A stretch of DNA of 64,000 nt from contig VYZB01000192.1 in the NCBI GenBank assembly GCA_013397455.1, positions 278,161 through 342,160 on the forward strand. The letters are read 5' to 3'. Below the pieces are notes generated by a model. The model did no database searches, was not told the DNA's origin, and was given only the letters and a program-made list of their open reading frames with translations. Shown here piece after piece: positions 38,801-50,600 of this stretch; position 1 is the first letter of the stretch; each line of letters begins with the position of its first letter. The position numbers were made by a program, and so were the translations under genes. The DNA is from Crotophaga sulcirostris (lineage: Eukaryota > Chordata > Aves > Cuculiformes > Crotophagidae).

Positions 38801-41800
38801 AGGCAGCAAGTAGCTGATAAGCAGGAGTTTGCTGTTCCACAGCAACCTGGAGGCATATCTAGGCTCTTGTATACATACTTCTTCATACAAAGCAGTTGTT
38901 GACATTGTTTGCAGGAATTTCCAAGTGAAATAAACTTTCCTGGTAATAGTACTCTTTTATCGCATAACCGTACCTATGGTTGGGTTGTTACTACTCTGAC
39001 AAAGTGCTGTGTTCCCTCCTCTTCCCAGCCCCCTTACACATCGATTACACTGGCAACACTTTAATGTGCAGACTTGTTTTCCTTGTCTTCACCTGCACAG
39101 GAAGTCTCCAGGCTTCTGTAACTGTTTCTTGCTGTCCAGCCAAGTGGTAGAACAAGTTGGGTGACCCCTTTGCAACTGATTGCCACCCCACAGCATGGAA
39201 GGCAAACAGTCAGAGCTGGAGCTGGGCAAACTGGGCACTGCTTGCACCAAATGAAGGTGGTGTTACTTTTGTGGATCTCTTGTCTGGTCCCAAAACTCTG
39301 CTCCAGGAGTGGCAGGTGAAGATGGCTGCTAAATGTGTAGATCAGTGCTACCTCCTGCATATGCAATACACCTGTCCGGAGATGTGTATGCTGGGAAGGA
39401 GGTTCTATGTGACCTCTTATCTCTACTATATTTGCACACATTTCTTGGCAAGTGGGAAACACCAACACCCATCACTAGGCCCTACTCCATACTTCCACCA
39501 ATTGCCTTTATTTTTGCGAGAGTATCTCTACTGCTTCTCCTCTTCCACCTTTTATGGCAAGATCTCCACTTTCCCCTTCTGCTCAGCTCCAGCTTTTCCC
39601 CCTGCCCCATACTGCAACCCTCCTTTCCCCTTCATCACCATTCCTCTTTTTGTTTTCCCAGGAGAGGAGCTGTTCAGGCTGTCCACCTGCTGACCAAGGA
39701 GGAGGAAGAAGGATGAAGGAGAGATGCAGTCCATGGGCATCAGGACTGGGCGCAGCAGGACTGCATGCTACTTTTGCCCCAGTTGGTGATGGAGAGGGCT
39801 GTCACACCAGTATTATTGTGTTAGCATGGCAAAGGTAGGAGGCAGGGGATGAGGGGGGAAGGGACTTGAAACTTCAGCTGCTCCTTTGTCTTTTCACCTC
39901 CTGTAGTTTATCTGCTGCCCTGTGGAATTTATGATCCTCCCTGCTGCAAACAGCTGTTGTATTTCAAGCCATAGAGTGCCTTCCAGCCAGGTATTAGACT
40001 TCATGCCATTTGGCCAGCTAGCCTACCCTTTAACAACCTCGAAGGGCTTAATGAGCAAAAACAAACTTTCTCCCAGCAACAGATTTGGGAAGACTGATTA
40101 TCTATGTTTTAAAAGCAGGGAAACAGTGTTGATCCAGTCCAAGACCCTATGGGGGAGCTGAGCAATGGATACCTCCCATGATTTCTTATACATTATTCTA
40201 AGGCTGCTAACAAACCCTTGTTTTCTCTCCCTCTCCATCCTCAGCTGGGTATTTGCCCAGCTTAGGGAGAATAAGGACATTAACCCTTGCCATTTTAAGA
40301 GGCAGAGAACAGGTAAAGCAGAGGAGAATTGAAGCAAGTCCTGCAGAAGTCAGCCAGAAAAATCCCACCTCAGCAACAGAAGTTGCCATTTAGGTATTGC
40401 TTTTCTGGTAAGCCAGGATCTGAAGGAGTGTCAACCTTATCTGTTTCTCATGTCATTGCTATAGTGCGTTGTGATGGGGACAAGAAGCATGGTTTGAGAA
40501 GGCTCTGTAACATGCAATTAGAAAATCACAGCTTCTAGAGCAGTTTTGCTAGTAATGGTTTTTGCAAACAGAGCAGCCCTTCAGAGAAATCTCAATGCCA
40601 ATAAACACGAGGGGCAGCCCATCACCCCAAGTCAGATCACTGCTCAGGGTCCACCTTCCTCTCTCCTCCAGGCAAGATCATGCATGGGATGGGCCCTGGA
40701 AGTGCCAGAGCAGCCCTGGCAGCACACTCTTTCCAAGCACGGTGCCTTTTTCTGATTAATGGGACACAGCTGAGAGACACTGGGAATTAGAGATAAGCCC
40801 TAGCACTGGGGGTAAATCTTCTGCCAGCCTTGTAACATAGTGGGAAAGGCAGATGAATGCAGAGATGTGGATTTCATGCCCCCTGTACAAGGCTTGAGGC
40901 ATTCCCAGCTCTCGGGGAGGGAGGTAAGCCCTGAGCACATATGGATGTGGCAAGATGACCAGAAACCCTCTGAGGACACAGCTAGGTGCTGGTGCAGCCA
41001 CCTACGTGCTGGGTGAAGCACCAGGTGCCCTACCTCCTGGGGCAGGTACAAGGCTGTGAAGTATCATGTGTTGCTGGTGGCTTTGTGCCCCTCACCAGCT
41101 CAGCCAGAGGTGGAAGGACACACAGACCTCAGGGAAGCAAGGTGCCTGGCAGGTGTGGCTTTCTCTGAGCATTACCAGCCCAGCCTGCTTTGCCTGGGGA
41201 CATGGGGTGTCTTCGCCTGCTTGCACAAAATGCAGCTGCACCAGTGCTCCTGTGTGGAGCACCAGGGCATCACCCTGCAACTTTCCCTAAAGAGCCTGAG
41301 GGCCCCACCAATCTGCTCCTCCTCTCTGTCTGTGCCTGTACAGTGCCTTCAGGCTGTAGCAGATAGCTATAAGGCTGTTAACTCCTTCCTTCCCTTCCCA
41401 AGAGAGAAATGCACAGATGCAGTCACACCAAGCAGAGCCTCCATGCAGCTGAGACCAAGACTGTTGGCTTGACAGGAGTGCCTTCCTCTATATATCAGCT
41501 GGCACTCCAGATGTGTCAGTCTTCCTCCAGGATGCTAAGTTTCAAAGGTCAAGCTGATACCCGTGAGATTCAGCTCTCTTGTCATTGCTTACCTAAACAT
41601 GGTTGCTCAGACTCAGAGACAGGAACACAAAAGCTTCAAACTTGTTTGATTTCCATTTATTTAGCTTTTTATATCCATAATCTCTGGCATTGCTGTATTG
41701 ACATCCTCTCCACGGGATTTGCAACAGGATATCTGATGGACTACATGTTTCTTGGATCTATTTCAGCTTGCCTTCCTCATGGCTCTGCTACAGGCTTCTC

Positions 41801-44016
41801 TGGTTACCACATATAGATGTGCTGAAATCCAGATCAGTAATGCACACCATACCTTCTGCCCCTCACACTTGCAGAAGAGCAAGGAGGAAAGCCACCTGCA
41901 AAGGCTCCTCCACTTCTGTTGCCAGAGAGGGGTTGTGCAAGCCTCTGTGCTAAGACTTGCAACTCAATCCATAGGTGCGACCTTTTTGGTAAATCAAGCT
42001 GTGTGTCCCAAGTTTCTAATTCTCCTGCATTATTAATATTTGCTCAGGAATTAATGTGGGTCAGGATCTGCTTAGGGGCCCATGTGCTCATTTCAAGTGT
42101 AAGCTTATCCAGAGTTTGGAGATGGCTAGAGGCAGGAGTTTGGCTCAGTCTTTCATTTTTAAAAAGGCCCTATAATGTTATGATGCAGGGACAAGTATCC
42201 TCATAGACAGACAGGATGCACGTTTCAGTTTTGTTCCTACTACTTCTCCAGAGAAATTGTTCACTTAGGGCCACAGGGAATTTTATGTTGGGGTCAGAAT
42301 TCAGACTAAGTTTGCATTATATTGGGTGAAAGACTCAAAGAGGTGAGCAAAAACTTCAAGAGAAAGCAGCAAGCCAGGCAGAGGGCTCAGAAAGCCTCTG
42401 AGGAACATGTGATAGTCTGGTGTGTTTTTCTCCAGACGCAACAACTGGGGAGATAGAAGAAATCCTGCCCTTTTGTAAAAATTGCAATGCATTATTTTCC
42501 GCGTCTACAGAAGCAAGGCAAGCCTGGTTTGATTTACAATAAGGATGATTTATGGTAGGCACTGGGGAAATATTTTCAAGTTTTTAAGAGTTGCTTGTCC
42601 TCCAATAAGTACCCACAGCCTCTTCCGCTGGGCTACCACCCATCAGTTCTTAAAAGTCTCTGTAGTTTGGGCAGGGTGGGGTGGATATCCATGATCTTGT
42701 CTCAAAGCAATGGGTGGGTTAGATCAGCATGAGCTAATCGATGAGGCAATTGGGTTCGGCCCATGACCTTTTTTCCTTGGAAGAAGGTGGCTTTTGGGGT
42801 ATGAATTCAGTCAGCATCTCCTTCCTTTATCTCTGAGGGGCTGGGTGATGAAAGCCAGAGTTCTCCCCTGCTGTGCTACTGTAGAAGAAAGCATGGGGGC
42901 ATCTTGTATACATGCGCATGGCCCAGTGGGGAACTACAGTTTTCTATTTAGGATGTAGCTGGAGTTCCCCAGGCTCCATGGTGAATACTTACCAGTTAGT
43001 ACATGGTGGTTTAGACTTAAATATGGCTAGAAGCAAGGTGATGCCTCTGCAGTGACTCTTACAGCCTGATCTTCATGGTTCAGATCTAAACCCTTTCAAT
43101 GAAACTTTTCTTTCTCCTTCAGATTTAGGGTAGAAATCCAGTCTCAGTCTCACAGTTAGACTGGTGTCAAAGTCTAGTAAGAGTGAGAAACATTTCAGCT
43201 ACACAGTGCTAAGCACAGAATTAGGTGCAGTACTCTGGTTACCTTTTTTATTACACTACAATCTTCCTTCAAGGCATTCCTTTTTATAGTGGCAATGACC
43301 CAGTTTATATTCATTAACTTCGGTGGACTGACAGCTAGGAGCTTGGCTTTCCTGCCCCAACCACATCAAACAGACAAAAAAATCCTGCATCAACAGAGGC
43401 ACAAAGCACTACTTGCCAGCAGGAACTAAAGGTGTAACTTGCATTCACTTGCACAGTTGTTTTCCAGCTCAGCCTTCTCTGACCATTACATTTGCTAATG
43501 GTGTTGCATCTGCAAGAGACCTTTTGCAATCTACTGCACTATTCCCAAGCAGAAGAAATGAGGCTTCACAAGGCACAACAGGAGAGTGGAAATTTAAAAA
43601 TTAGCAGCATGAGGTGGAGTAACAGTTATGCCCAGGTCTCTCTGCACTCCTAAAGACCATCAGGTGAAAAAGGGTTACTGATGTCTTTCCATTGTTCTCC
43701 AGCTTGCCACAGCTGCCTCATGACACCCTGCCTGGAGACCCCACCTCTGATTACATACCAGTCCTTGTTGTGATTTTTTTTTTCTTTTTTTTTTTCTCAT
43801 TGCCATTTTATAAACTGACTTCAAGCTTGCTACATGGCACCTGTGTTTTGCTGTCAAGGACTTGAGAAGCGCTGTTAGAATCTAGCTGACTGTCGATACA
43901 CTGCTGCCTGTATTGACAACATGGACGAAACGTATTTTCAAAACTCATATGCAGAGCAGACTGCCTCTTTGGAAGAGCAATAAACAATTATCCACTGCTC
44001 TTTTACCCAAACAATT
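32844..44016. other. Intergenic block, no gene recognised
   Basis: This stretch is mostly unique non-coding sequence. A pyrimidine-rich run at about 39536-39660 ends in TTTTGTTTTCCCAG and resembles a splice acceptor. It is followed by 173 open bases and a CAAAG/GTAGGA donor-like site at 39834/39835, but the encoded peptide matches nothing I know. An oligo-T tract with one C interruption lies at 43772-43797 (oligo-A on the minus strand). A small GGA/TCC-rich run occurs at 35905-35923. Other open frames up to about 178 codons (39157-39693) look random. Confidence 0.5.
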
Positions 44017-44044
44017 CATCCTTCCTTCCTTCCTTCCTTCCTTC

Positions 44045-44122
<78 letters not shown>

Positions 44123-44537
44123 NNNNNNNNNNNNNNNNNNNNNNNNNNNNNNNNNNNNNNNNNNNNNNNNNNNNNNNNNNNNNNNNNNNNNNNNNNNNNN
44201 NNNNNNNNNNNNNNNNNNNNNNNNNNNNNNNNNNNNNNNNNNNNNNNNNNNNNNNNNNNNNNNNNNNNNNNNNNNNNNNNNNNNNNNNNNNNNNNNNNNN
44301 NNNNNNNNNNNNNNNNNNNNNNNNNNNNNNNNNNNNNNNNNNNNNNNNNNNNNNNNNNNNNNNNNNNNNNNNNNNNNNNNNNNNNNNNNNNNNNNNNNNN
44401 NNNNNNNNNNNNNNNNNNNNNNNNNNNNNNNNNNNNNNNNNNNNNNNNNNNNNNNNNNNNNNNNNNNNNNNNNNNNNNNNNNNNNNNNNNNNNNNNNNNN
44501 NNNNNNNNNNNNNNNNNNNNNNNNNNNNNNNNNNNNN

Positions 44538-44588
<51 letters not shown>

Positions 44589-44655
44589 CCCTTTCTTTCT
44601 TTCTTTCTCCCTTTCTATCTTTTTCGCTTTCTTGCTTGCTTTCTATTTCCCTTGC
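44017..44655. repeat. Large TTTC/TTCC tetranucleotide microsatellite, interrupted by an assembly gap
   Basis: About seven TTCC units (44021-44046) pass into a pure (TTTC)n array to 44122, then N to 44537, then (TTTC)n again from 44538. It decays through CCCTTTC, TATC, GCTTTC and TTGCTTGC variants to about 44655. One strand is all pyrimidine, the other all purine, which can form triplex (H-) DNA. True length is unknown. A long open frame across it (encoding a Phe-Leu-Ser repeat) is an artefact. Confidence 0.95.
44123..44537. other. Assembly gap (415 N) inside the microsatellite
   Basis: The N run has the same repeat on both sides, so the gap most likely represents an array the assembler could not resolve. 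The size may be only an estimate. Confidence 0.98.
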
Positions 44656-44660
44656 TACTT

Positions 44661-47600
44661 CTCAGGTGGTTATGCCCTTTTATCACCCTGTCTGTTCTTT
44701 GTCCCTGAGAGAGGCACAAAACCCAACATGACAGATCCATCTTTCTTAAGCGGAAGCTCCCAAAAGCCTCAGTATACTAATGAAATCGAATACCTAAGAG
44801 AACCACCCACCTCACTCATGCTACAACCATTTCTTGAAAGATTGCATTAAACAGTCTGTTGCGCAACTCTCAGAACATCAAATAACCCCCTTATTTATAG
44901 TATATACACTTAAAACAATAAACCTTCCTTCTGCACTGCGTTGGCCAATATATATTTAAAAGGCTTTTTTCCTTTTAATCAACATCTCAATTTGTTGTTT
45001 AAGCATTCAGTGCTTTGGCTTGAGAGGAGCTGGTCTCGTGACTTCCCGTAGGACTAGTTGATTAGGTTTGCAAAACCTTCTGTTTCCTCTGCTGTTGTTC
45101 TCCAGGAGAAGATGGTACCGCTCCAATTTAGTAATGCCAGCTTCTTGCTCAATAAACTCAGCTTGCATCAGGAAGCCTATGTTTTGGGTTTGGAAGTATA
45201 CCTGGGAAATGTCCCAATAATGAAGGAAGAGGATAAAGGATATTTCTTCAAGCTGTTAAGCAAGATTAAAAAATTTCTGTAAGATTCGAGAGGTCCTTTC
45301 TGCAATAGCTCCAACCTGTAAAGGCCAGTAGCAGAGCATCAATTGCTTGCAAGCAGTTCCCTACAGGCCCACCTCAGCTCCTTTGTCAGTCAGCTGAAAT
45401 AATGAGTTTCTCCCAGTGCCCTGGGCACTAAGTCAGGCCCCAAGAGTCACATATTTCTCTTAGTTCCAGGCTAGTAGCCTTGCCCAAGGACAGCTGTCCC
45501 TTGGCTGGATAAAGTCCTTCCATGATGGCTAAGAGAGCCATGCTAGGTCAGGTCAGGTGGCAGGTCCTGGCCTGGTGCAGCACCTGAGCCACCCTGGTCC
45601 TGCCTGATCAGCAGCACCCTGAGCCCACCCAAGGGCCATTGCAGCTGATCAGCTTGGGCTGTGCTTAGCCAGGAGGAGAGTTCTCTGCCTCACTCTGTGG
45701 TCTTGCTGGCCAGCACAGCAGTTTTGGCTTCTCCTTCACCCAGCTTGTTGCAGCCCCCTATTATTTCAGCTACTGAAGGCCTGCCCCCCTCCAGCTCTTC
45801 CCCAGTCTTTTCCATTTCTTCATTGCCCGTGACTTCCTCAGGGCAAGGAAATACTTTCTTTTACACGTTGGTACAGTACTTAGGGAATAATTTGCATGCC
45901 TTTATGGGCAGTACGTGCCCTTGCCTGGAGATGCAGGAAAAGAGGATTGCATGGGCGTGACGCGCATTAGCTCTTCAGAACATACCTCGGGAGGTTGTCT
46001 GGTGAGTTTGGCAATGCCTTTGGAGAGGCTTGTGTGCACACTGTGAGAGTAATAAGCTGCTAAGAATGAAGACAAAGCTGGTGGTGTTTGTTACTGGCAT
46101 CTTCCTACTCATCGGGGCATAAACAACAGAGAGGAAGCTCCTACTGTTTATGTAGGAAATGGAAGCAAGGCAAAGCTTTCTCATCTGTCCATTGGGATAG
46201 ACTGGAGATGACTCAGGCTGTTTTCCTCACTATGTCTTCACAGTATATATATTTTTATATATGTATATTTATATGCATTTACTTCAGCGAGGTCTTATTT
46301 AAAATTAATTAAAATTTTCACATGTAAGTATTCCTGAGGAGATATCCAAGCAAATCTTCCCTGGGGGAGTACTGCTTGTACTGTCACAAGAGAGTCCAGT
46401 TAGTTTAGCTGATTTCAATAAGTGAAACAAAAATGACTATATATTGGCAAAAAAGATTTATAAGTGGATTCAATGGCATTTGCAAGAAGGTTTTTGCCAA
46501 TATGGAAATTTCAGATTCTCTGCCAAAAAAAAAACCAACCAAAAACAGGGGAGGGGAAGGATGTTCCTTAACAAAATTGCTATTCTGGCACCAAAAAAAG
46601 ACCTTTATAGACCTGCCTTAAAATTAATTTTCTCAGGTATTCACTCAACTCATGATTAGCCTCTCCCCACTGAACATTTTCAATGTAACAGGAGACCAGA
46701 CTTGAAACAAGCTAATGCATCCAGCAGACCTCCTGAACACTCGTATACGGGAACAAGATCTGAACTCTGACACTGAGCTCTCAAACCAAAATAAAATCCT
46801 CATGCTCTTCAGAATTGGGAAAATTCATCTCTGGAAATGGTGGATCTGGTGTGTCTTGCTTTGATCCACAACAGAGAAATCTGCTGGATTTCAGCATTAG
46901 ATCAGAACATCTTGAGGCTTAAGGGTGGATCTCAATTACGCAGCTCAGATCTATCACTAACCATAATGGGCTCTCTGCATTGTTCCTTGAGGACATGCCC
47001 GTGCAGACAATAGCTATGTGCTGGCAAGCCAAGGTCTAAACGTATCTAAACACTGTACAATCATTAAAAAAAAACATACTGGGGGATAGGGAGCTGGGCT
47101 GCTGTACTGCATGTACTTGGCAGATACCTGTGCACTATACAGAGCAATGTCACTGGAGGAGCAAAGTACGTTCTCCTGGTACGTGCTATTCCTCCAAGCA
47201 GCTCCCATGGTTTACTGTCTCCACTATAATGGCCTCTTGGAGTGCTAGATGTTAACACTATGGCCTCAGGGGCTGCATTTTTAGGAGCCTGTGGGAAAGA
47301 ACAAAGAGCACCACAGAAGAGTGCCAGAAGCAAAGTACAGCTGTAGGCACCTTGCTTTTCATTAAGAGGAAAACCCAAGCTGCAAGTCAGCGGATTTACC
47401 ACAATTTCAAGCACTGCTAAAATTTCATTACAGTCCTGGTACAAGTATGTATTGCACGAAAGTAAAGCTGCATTTGCCCAAAAAACAGCTGGTGCCTGAA
47501 AGACACTGAGAAGAACCATTAGTGTCCTGGTGAAGTGCTGGTATCCACCCAAGCAGAAGCTGGTCTTTTAGGTCAGCCTGGAACTGGAATCCCAAACAGA

Positions 47601-50600
47601 ATACGAGCAGATCTTAGTTCTGCTATGAACTCTCTAAGAAGCTCAGAGAAGACAAGTTTTGGTGCAATTTGCTGCCCCTGACTTTAGCTCATTCAAAAGT
47701 TCGAGTCTTGAACAGGGCCCAAATTAGTGGAGAAACATGGGAACTTCCAGCGTGACTCACCTCACTCTAGGTTCAGCGGCAGGTGTTGGTAGAATGAATT
47801 GGTCTTTCAAGAGGTGCTCTCTAGGCACTATGGAAACAAGATGAATCCTACCTTTGCCCCTCTGTGCCATGTTTCTTTCTGCCTCCTGGACAATGTAAAT
47901 AGTGGCACAATGAGGCTCTTAGTGTGGCACTGCACATGGAGATACAGTTTGCTAGCTGGATAAATCCACAAACAACTCATGCATTGCATCAAAATGGCTA
48001 CAACAGCACAAGCAAGCTCTCAGAAGGGTGTACCATGCACACTTCTTGTTAACTGTGGCAAATGGACAGTATCCTCCCTACAGTAGGCATTGCCTTGGGC
48101 AGCCAAGGAAACTGATGCATTAAAAATCTGTGTGATCTTTCCCCAGCAACAGTATGTTCCCATATGCATGGTCTGTGCTGCTATCAGTTGCCAGCTCATA
48201 CCTCAGACTTTTTCTAATTTGATTAAACCCTGGACAACTTTTTCTTACTCTAAGTGTAATCCCTCAGATCGAGCCTGTCACAGCCTCTGGCCCATGTGCA
48301 ACTTTTTTATCTAGTGCAGCCAGAAACGCTGCCCAAGTATGTGATAGCTGCATGATAGTCTGCTTGGTACAGTGGTGTGAGGATGGGAGGCCCCCGTCAG
48401 GAAGAAAGACTTGCCTCTTCCCCTTAGCAGCACGGAGGACAACCAAGGTGCCTTGCTGGTACAGGAAAGTGCCTGGGGCAGCCCAAAAGTTATAACTCAG
48501 AAGCACATATGGATAGATAACCCAGAGCAGCTTTTTGGCCATCTCAGAGCAGGGCTGTAAATCCCCTCAGCCTGCAGAGCCACAGGGTCAGAGAGGGTGG
48601 AGGAAGAAATGGAGCTGCCTCCTCCCCAAAGCTTCTCCTCAGCAGCTGGCTCTGCCTTGCCAACAAGAACCGTGTAACTTGCACACCTCAAGAAGACAAT
48701 GTGGGTCCTCTGCTGGTTTGAGTTTGAGCCAGCACTGCTCTGCACTAACTTTTAGAAAGATGATGAGCTCCCTGCTGCTCTGGTCTGCAGTCAGACTGCA
48801 GCTGCGCTCACCATACAGTCACGCAGGAGTGCTAGGCTGACAGTGTCCAGACACGTTCCTGTGGGTATGTTGTATGTCTATTCCCCCTCAAACCCTTTCT
48901 TTACAATGCATGCTGAAGCTGATCAAAGTGTGAGAGCCTCCATGACCTCTGGACCACAGAGGAAGCAGCAATACAGACAACACTTGCTAGGACTTCACTC
49001 TAATTTTCTCAGGTCTAAAGAAATCCATTTACAGTAAAGCTAAAACTGCAGGGTCTTTCTGAAACCAAAGGGGAACTACATCTTGTCCTTCCTATTGTAG
49101 TAAGCAGCCATCTCCAACATGCATTTCTGTTAAACTGCTGGAAAAGATCTCTGTCCACTTGCCCTTGTGGACACCAGAAATCCCAAGTAACACCATTGAA
49201 GGAGTGGGGATCAAGCTAAGCTCTTGTGACAAAGGACAGAATAGATTTCTAATACATTTCTAAGTATTTGCTTTTAAAGAGCTGCTGTATCCTTGTCCCA
49301 TGTAAAGGAAGCCATCTCAAGATCTCCATTACTGCTAGTAGAGGCTGCTTTTTAGACTGTCTTGTGTGGTTTCTGAACACATGCACACAAAATTTTTTAA
49401 ACAACATTTTTGTAAAAGCCGGTAACCTTGTTGACTATGCCTGTCACCTGAGTTCTCTCTCATCAATTCCTTTTCTTGTAATTAATTTCCCTACTTTTTC
49501 CATGGGGTAATATTACAGAGTGTTGATAAGCAGCTCTTTTCTTTTGCCCCAGAACAGTGATCAGTGCAAACGGGTAGGTTTTAAAATCCTTGAAGAGAAA
49601 GATGTTCTGCAAACAGAACTTGTTACTAAATTAAAATTGTGTTGCAGATAAGGAGGATTCACAAACGCGAAGCAAAAATCTATAGCTGGTCAGCGCTTTG
49701 CTTGCTCATGCCTATTGAGTTGCTCTGGCCAGTAAACACTCTGGGAATATAACACATCCTTGGGCTATAGCCCATCTGCATAGAACAATTTTGCTGCTGA
49801 ATGTGCATTTCTCACTAAAGCTAACTGCTCATCTCAAGGCTATAATGATACTGATGCACTCACTCCATGAACTGCAACCCACTCTTCTGGCAGTTCTCTT
49901 GTTTTATTTCCCCACCACAAGAGTTGGAATGAATTGTATTTATTGGTGAAGCTTATTTTTGCTGGCTTTCTGTCTCAGGCAGTGAAAGATTTTATGGGGC
50001 TATCTTGTCTGTTTCAAAACCTTTTTTCAATCATCCTTCTTCCCAGCAGTTACATTGTCCTGAAATAGCCCCGTATATAAACACCAATCATGCGTATGTA
50101 CTTCATGTTTCTCAGGACATAAAACTTCCTCTACAAACACAGTTTAGGAGAACTCCTGTAAGCCTGCACCTTCTGGCTACCAGGTTGGCTGCTGCAGCAG
50201 GTATAGCCAACATCCTTACTCTTTCCTAGACTTCTTGTGTATCTCAGCTAAGCAGACAAGCAATTTCTCTGCCTGTAAACTGCAGGAATCAGGACTACTT
50301 CTCAGTGTCAGGGATTTGAACTACACTCAGACTCTCCTAAATCCAGACTGGGGTGAGATTGGGATGTTTCCCAGCCCTTTCTCCTGCTATGTAGCTTCTG
50401 CAGAGCACTAAAGATATCTTACTTGAGGCCCTACCTCTGTGCCTCAGGGACAGAAAAATATTTCCTTACTGTTTCTAGGTGGGCAGAATGCCTTTCTGAA
50501 CAGCTGTGAAGCACCTGGTCGTTATAAGCTATAGGACCCATATAGGAACTATACTCAATTACCACCAAATATGAGGGCTCCTGGCTCCTATGCTGTGGTG

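Noticed and set aside
39157..39693. 178-codon plus-strand frame
   Set aside because: Its second half is simply the pyrimidine-rich tract (Phe/Pro/Ser-rich reading); the first half shows no motif.
43913..44731. 272-codon open frame with Phe-Leu-Ser repeats
   Set aside because: Translation of the TTTC microsatellite and an N run, not a protein.
47064..47552. 162-codon minus-strand frame with hydrophobic stretches
   Set aside because: The apparent membrane segments are not arranged like any family I know, and Cys/Leu/Ala-rich random frames are common; no supporting signals.
47698..47722. GTTCGAGTC resembling a tRNA T-loop
   Set aside because: No acceptor stem, D-arm or anticodon arm can be folded around it.
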